Assembly (NCBI GenBank): GCA_019163375.1
Contig: JAFLKK010000009.1
Span: 353,322 to 417,321, forward strand
Direction of reading: 5' to 3'
Length of the DNA: 64,000 nucleotides
DNA from: Paludibacter sp.
Lineage (GTDB): Bacteria > Bacteroidota > Bacteroidia > Bacteroidales > Paludibacteraceae
Part shown: piece after piece, positions 59,729 through 64,000 of the stretch
Numbering within the stretch: the stretch's first letter is position 1
Layout: the number at the start of each line of letters is the position of its first letter
Notes under the pieces: generated by a model
Databases searched by the model: none
Seen by the model: the letters and a program-made list of their open reading frames with translations, nothing else
Told to the model about the DNA's origin: nothing
Position numbers and translations under genes: made by a program

Positions 59729-62700
59729 ATTTGAAAAGAATAATCACTTTGTCGGCTCTTTTATTTCTTACCGTTTCCGTCTCTTATTTTAATATGAGTG
59801 CCTGTGCCGAAACACCATTACGACGACCAATATCCCCGCAACAACCCATGTGGCTGATTCATATTGATACGTGGAATTATGCTGACCCTCAAAAGATAAT
59901 TGATCTTATTCCTAAAGATATTCGTCCTTATGTGGTAATGAATATTTCATTGTCTATAAATCATGATCCTGTTACAAGTCGATTTAAAATCGTTGAATAC
60001 GGCTACGAAACTGCAAAATCATGGTTGAGAACTTGTGCAGAAAATAAAATGTGGGCAACTGTACAAGTAGCAAGTGGAGGCTACACTCGATTATCAGACT
60101 TTGATTTGAGTGTTTATGAAGAGTTTTATAGAGATTATCCTAATTTTATAGGTTTTAATTATGCAGAACAGTTTTGGGGATTTGATGATTCGTCAGATCC
60201 AATATCGCCAAAATGGAGTGACCGTATGGCCCATTTTGCAGATTTGCTTAAAGTCTCCAATAAATATGGAGGTTATCTTATAGTGAGTTGGTGTGGAAAT
60301 CAATGGGGTCCTTCTATTAACCCTATAGGTATGATGAAACGAAATCCTTCTTTCGCGGCAGCTTGTAGAGATTATACTGAAAATTATATACTATGTGAGA
60401 AATATACCCAACAGTCTTATATTTCGGATGTGGAGAGTATATGTCTTGGTGCTTATCTTTCGGGCTATAGTGGGCAATATGGTATCAGATACGATGATAC
60501 CGGTTGGACAGATGCTACAGGGACGAATGCAAACTATACTTTAGCTACAGCTGGAGCTCCTCATCTTGAACATATTATGTTGACTGGAGAAACTGTAATT
60601 GATGGTCCGGAAATAATTTGGACTCAGTGCTTTAAAGAAAATAATGCAGGTACTACATCGGATGGATATACTAGAAGAAGTTGGAGTACTTATGCTCATT
60701 TTGATAATGTGATGGTGGATGTTTTTCGTAAAATTCTTGATGGTACAGTTCGTATACCTACGAGAAAAGAAGTCATTGATCGTACTAAGGTAGTTGTCAT
60801 TTCTGATGTTAATTCAAATGATGTAAATGCGACATATAGTTCACCACAAACACTCTTTGAAGGGTTGTACCGGATGGATGGAGATGGAAATTACGAAAAC
60901 AATAAAACATTATTTAAGAAAACCGGGCGTTATCCAACCATTCCAACAGTTTATTTATTAGACGATACGGATGCAAATTCCTTTCAGATTAAAATTAATA
61001 AATCATCCTACAGCACGCGCTGGCCAAGTATTTCCAGCAAAGTTGATGAATTAAATACAATGTTCCCTCAAGAATACACCGGGGATCTCTATGCAGGGCG
61101 TAACGAGAATGGTTGGGTTGTTTATAACCCATACAAAACGGGTCAAAGAGCAAGTGCAAGTATTCCTTTCAAATACAATACTTGTGACCATATGTATCTT
61201 TCATTTGCTCAATATACCTCTGGAGTTGTAAAAGAATATTCCAATAAAACGACATTTTACTTGTGTAATTTTGACGATCAACTCAATACTGCTTTGAAAG
61301 CTGATACGATTAAAATATATGGAAGCTCGGTTGAGCCGACATGGTCATATACCGAGAGAGGTAAACATCAAGCAAGTATTATTACCAAAAGTTGGACGGC
61401 TGGTGTGTTTACGTTAGCAATTAATCACAACGGTGCAGTTGATGTTTCTGTTGATTGTGCCGGAACTGGCACCGGACGACTAACGTCATATACACCCTCA
61501 ACTTTAATTACTCCCAAGGAACCAGGTCTATACACAGGTCCTCGTCAGTATGAAGCCGAACTCTTTGATCGGAAAAATATATCCAGTCTTGTTGCTAGTG
61601 GCTATAGCGGTAATATCCGTAACTATACCGGTCAGGGGTATCTGGTTTTTGGAACTAATTCTTCGGCAAGTGTTAGAGATACAGTAACGGCTCTCAAATC
61701 AGGTACATATAAACTCAAAACTAAATACTCTGCCTCGGGAGGAAATGTAAGTATAAATTTGAATGTAAATGGTGTGAATAGTACTGTTTTATTCAAACAA
61801 ACCGTCTCTGATAGTGATTGGGCAGTTGATGTTCAATCGATAAAATTGAATTCAGGAAGTAATGTTATTACGTTTAGCTCAGTTGGGAGCTCCAGTAACA
61901 TAAACTTTGACAATATAATAATCGAAAGAAATGACAACGGGATATACAATTTTAGCAACGATGTGGCTACTAATGCAGCCACTACTCCTGCTGCCGAGTT
62001 AATTACTACTAAAAGTGGAACTGCAGGCATTGTGTCATATACCGATGCTAACAGCAAAACAAGTAATTGCTTCAAAGCATATTCAGGTGGTACTACTAAC
62101 AGTTCGGGTGTCGCTGATTTAGACATGTTCCCACTTGCCGCAAATAATTACACCGTTGTATGGAAAGAATATTATGGAACTGCAGGTGCTAAAAAAGGAA
62201 TATTGATTAGAGGTTCAGGGTCAAGTGATTATGCTTCTGGTATGAAACAAGGATACTTATTTTCCGTAGAGAATAATCAAGACAATACAGTAACTTTAAG
62301 ACCGTATATAGCGGGTGCAAACGGTTTAACTGCAAAATCAACTTACACCACCAGTTTCAAGATAACGGTTGGTCAAGCTTGTTGGTATCGGGCAACTGCT
62401 TTGGAGAATACCCTGAAATTTGAATGTTCAAGTGATAGTGTAAACTGGGTGGGAGGGACTACCACTGTGTTCACAGATAATACCTATATAAGAGGGTCTA
62501 CCCAACTTGTATGGGGACTTGAATCAAACATTTTTGGTTGGGTAATGGATAATATTACCTGCTTTTCGGCAGATGTTTTTACTTCAAAGTTAGCTTTGAG
62601 CGGACTTACTTACCCTAAAGATTCAGGTCCATCAAGCAGTCAGTCATTCTTTGTTACAGGCACATCTCTTAGTGATAATTTGCTAATAACTGCGCCAACA

Positions 62701-63783
62701 AATTTTGAAGTGTCCAAAAGTGTCGGAACAGGATATGCATCAACACTTACATTGACCAGATCTTCTGACTCCATACCTCCAACTCAGATATATGTTCGGC
62801 TACAATCAGGTTTGGCTGTTAATACCTATAGTGGTGATATGACTTTGACTTCAAGTTTGACAAAAAGTTATACGGTAAGCCTGAGCGGAGCAGTTGTACC
62901 TCAGTCTGTATCCCGTATTTATGACTTTAGCAAAGACGTAGCAGGTACGAGTGCTACAACGCCACCGGCTTTAAATACAACAGTTGGTTCCGGCAATACT
63001 GCCACTGCGGGTATTCTATCATACAAGGATGCCAATAATAAAACCAGCAATGTATTAATGCCCTATAGTGTTGGGCAGAGAAATGCCACAGGAGTCATTG
63101 ATCTGAACTTATTTTCCAAAAAGAGTACCGATTATTCGGTTACATGGAAACAGTATGTTAGTGCTATTGGTAAAGACTACAAAGCTGGCGTATTGTTAAG
63201 AGGTGATACTGCGAATATTGGAGATGCATCTAATGGATATGTACAAGGCCTAATGAATGGATATTTATTTATTGCTTATACAACAACGGGACGTACAGAG
63301 TTTAGAATATATAAATCTACTTTGTCAACCTCCTTATCTATGTCAGTGAATACGTCCATAGCAACGTTGACACCTACAGCCGGGCAGCCCGTATGGTATA
63401 GAGCTACGGCTTCTGGGAGCTCATCGGTGTCATTGAAGTTTGAGTATTCTACAGATAGCATTACATGGAATACCGGCTCTACAACGACAGATACTACTTC
63501 GCCTTTCACATCCGGTGCTACGCAAGTAGTATGGGGCTTAGGGGTTAGTAATGTAGATTTTTATTTGGATAATATCACTTTTACCGGTGTAGAATCTATC
63601 TTAGGTACGCCAACGGGTATTGAACAACCGATAAACAGTAATCTGACTATTATCTCAAAAGAGTATTATACATTCTCAGGGGTGAAAATCAACAATCCTG
63701 GAACTAAATTGAAAGGCTTGTATATCATGAGATGTCGCATGTCTGATGGATCAGTAACTTCAGCCAAAATATTCTTTATGTAA
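59725..63783 (+). CDS. Large secreted GH98 endo-glycosidase with accessory domains and T9SS sorting domain
   Basis: A 1352-residue protein with a signal peptide (ending SACA before E). The GH98 catalytic region (about 35-600) begins PMWLIHIDTWNYADP. E148 in NYAEQFWGF is the likely general acid, and further acidic residues lie in the IRYDDTGW and TGETVIDGPE blocks. A CBM35/CBM6-like domain follows (about 606-738). Next come a first copy of an unassigned beta-rich domain (about 739-952), an Ig-like domain (about 953-1062), and a second copy of the unassigned domain (about 1063-1292). A type A T9SS-like tail ends the protein (SGVKINNPG, then LKGLYIMRC). GH98 includes blood-group endo-beta-galactosidases and a Bacteroides endo-xylanase acting on complex arabinoxylan; the xylanase role fits this cluster better. 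Confidence 0.9.
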   Translation: MNLKRIITLSALLFLTVSVSYFNMSACAETPLRRPISPQQPMWLIHIDTWNYADPQKIIDLIPKDIRPYVVMNISLSINHDPVTSRFKIVEYGYETAKSWLRTCAENKMWATVQVASGGYTRLSDFDLSVYEEFYRDYPNFIGFNYAEQFWGFDDSSDPISPKWSDRMAHFADLLKVSNKYGGYLIVSWCGNQWGPSINPIGMMKRNPSFAAACRDYTENYILCEKYTQQSYISDVESICLGAYLSGYSGQYGIRYDDTGWTDATGTNANYTLATAGAPHLEHIMLTGETVIDGPEIIWTQCFKENNAGTTSDGYTRRSWSTYAHFDNVMVDVFRKILDGTVRIPTRKEVIDRTKVVVISDVNSNDVNATYSSPQTLFEGLYRMDGDGNYENNKTLFKKTGRYPTIPTVYLLDDTDANSFQIKINKSSYSTRWPSISSKVDELNTMFPQEYTGDLYAGRNENGWVVYNPYKTGQRASASIPFKYNTCDHMYLSFAQYTSGVVKEYSNKTTFYLCNFDDQLNTALKADTIKIYGSSVEPTWSYTERGKHQASIITKSWTAGVFTLAINHNGAVDVSVDCAGTGTGRLTSYTPSTLITPKEPGLYTGPRQYEAELFDRKNISSLVASGYSGNIRNYTGQGYLVFGTNSSASVRDTVTALKSGTYKLKTKYSASGGNVSINLNVNGVNSTVLFKQTVSDSDWAVDVQSIKLNSGSNVITFSSVGSSSNINFDNIIIERNDNGIYNFSNDVATNAATTPAAELITTKSGTAGIVSYTDANSKTSNCFKAYSGGTTNSSGVADLDMFPLAANNYTVVWKEYYGTAGAKKGILIRGSGSSDYASGMKQGYLFSVENNQDNTVTLRPYIAGANGLTAKSTYTTSFKITVGQACWYRATALENTLKFECSSDSVNWVGGTTTVFTDNTYIRGSTQLVWGLESNIFGWVMDNITCFSADVFTSKLALSGLTYPKDSGPSSSQSFFVTGTSLSDNLLITAPTNFEVSKSVGTGYASTLTLTRSSDSIPPTQIYVRLQSGLAVNTYSGDMTLTSSLTKSYTVSLSGAVVPQSVSRIYDFSKDVAGTSATTPPALNTTVGSGNTATAGILSYKDANNKTSNVLMPYSVGQRNATGVIDLNLFSKKSTDYSVTWKQYVSAIGKDYKAGVLLRGDTANIGDASNGYVQGLMNGYLFIAYTTTGRTEFRIYKSTLSTSLSMSVNTSIATLTPTAGQPVWYRATASGSSSVSLKFEYSTDSITWNTGSTTTDTTSPFTSGATQVVWGLGVSNVDFYLDNITFTGVESILGTPTGIEQPINSNLTIISKEYYTFSGVKINNPGTKLKGLYIMRCRMSDGSVTSAKIFFM

Positions 63784-63967
63784 GTGCCGTATGTCGGTTC
63801 TAGGGCTATTTTAAACTGCTGATTCACATTTTAGTATGCACCAGGTAATTCCAATACCCAATTGTTTTTCGTTATGCATGGGTTTGCTGATTTGAAATAA
63901 TAAACTATAAATAACACGAATAGGCGGCTTCGCTATTTCAACTAATAACAAATAAAAATAATACACC
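63784..63967 (+). other. Intergenic gap at the window end
   Basis: This 184-base gap has only a weak imperfect stem at about 63919-63937 (AATAG with CTATT). I see no clear terminator or promoter. Confidence 0.3.
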
Positions 63968-64000
63968 ATGAAATTACCTTCGCAAAAAATATCCGTATTC
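63968..64000 (+). CDS. Start of a further gene, truncated by the window edge
   Basis: An ATG at 63968 opens a frame (MKLPSQKISVF) that continues past the last base. The basic N-terminus could begin a signal peptide like those of the other genes. Too little is visible to assign a function. Confidence 0.4.
   Translation, partial: MKLPSQKISVF

Noticed and set aside
63919..63937. Possible terminator stem after the GH98 gene
   Set aside because: The pairing is short and bulged (AATAG with CTATT), it is 135 bases from the stop codon, and there is no T run.

Overview
This window is a 64 kb stretch of an AT-rich Bacteroidota genome, most likely a Bacteroidales member that has a type IX secretion system (T9SS). 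The evidence is the co-directional blocks of glycoside hydrolases, signal peptides that mostly end in A-Q or S-Q, few Shine-Dalgarno sequences, TAnnTTTG-type -7 promoter elements, and three proteins ending in a type A T9SS C-terminal sorting domain. The genus cannot be fixed from the sequence; a Paludibacter- or Dysgonomonas-like organism is only a guess.

Every convincing gene is on the + strand and nearly all encode secreted carbohydrate-active enzymes. I count 35 genes (33 complete and one cut at each edge), plus one doubtful leader ORF. No SusC/SusD pair, transporter, regulator, transposase, tRNA or rRNA is visible. The window therefore looks like the enzyme-rich interior of a very large hemicellulose utilisation locus, or several adjacent ones.

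Layout. (1) 1-10778: GH43-CBM6 and LamG-GH43 enzymes interleaved with two GH27 alpha-galactosidases and one small Cys-rich secreted protein. (2) 10832-25232: a DUF3237 protein, then GH31, GH29, GH2, GH127, GH10 xylanase and GH2. (3) 25521-30016: GH29 and a PA14-containing GH31. (4) 30292-37280: GH3, GH97, a carboxylesterase and a CE6-type acetylesterase. (5) 37594-46059: GH8 exo-oligoxylanase, GH43, a GH5-GH43 fusion and GH43, ending in a clear intrinsic terminator. (6) 46418-59110: GH9, GH43, a PHB-depolymerase-type esterase with a T9SS tail, another alpha/beta hydrolase, GH43, and four tandem paralogous CE1-like esterases, ending in a strong hairpin. (7) 59725-63783: a 1352-residue GH98 enzyme with a duplicated accessory domain and a T9SS tail. 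A new gene begins at 63968.

Together the enzymes suit a decorated hemicellulose. GH10 and GH98 would cut a xylan backbone, and GH9 and GH5 could cut beta-1,4-glucan, xyloglucan or xylan. Esterases would remove acetyl and feruloyl groups. GH43 and GH127 would remove arabinose, GH27, GH97 and GH2 galactose, GH29 fucose, and GH31 alpha-xylose or alpha-glucose. GH3, GH43 and GH8 would finish the xylo-oligosaccharides. Complex arabinoxylan and fucogalactoxyloglucan are both plausible targets. No alpha-glucuronidase (GH67/GH115) was recognised.
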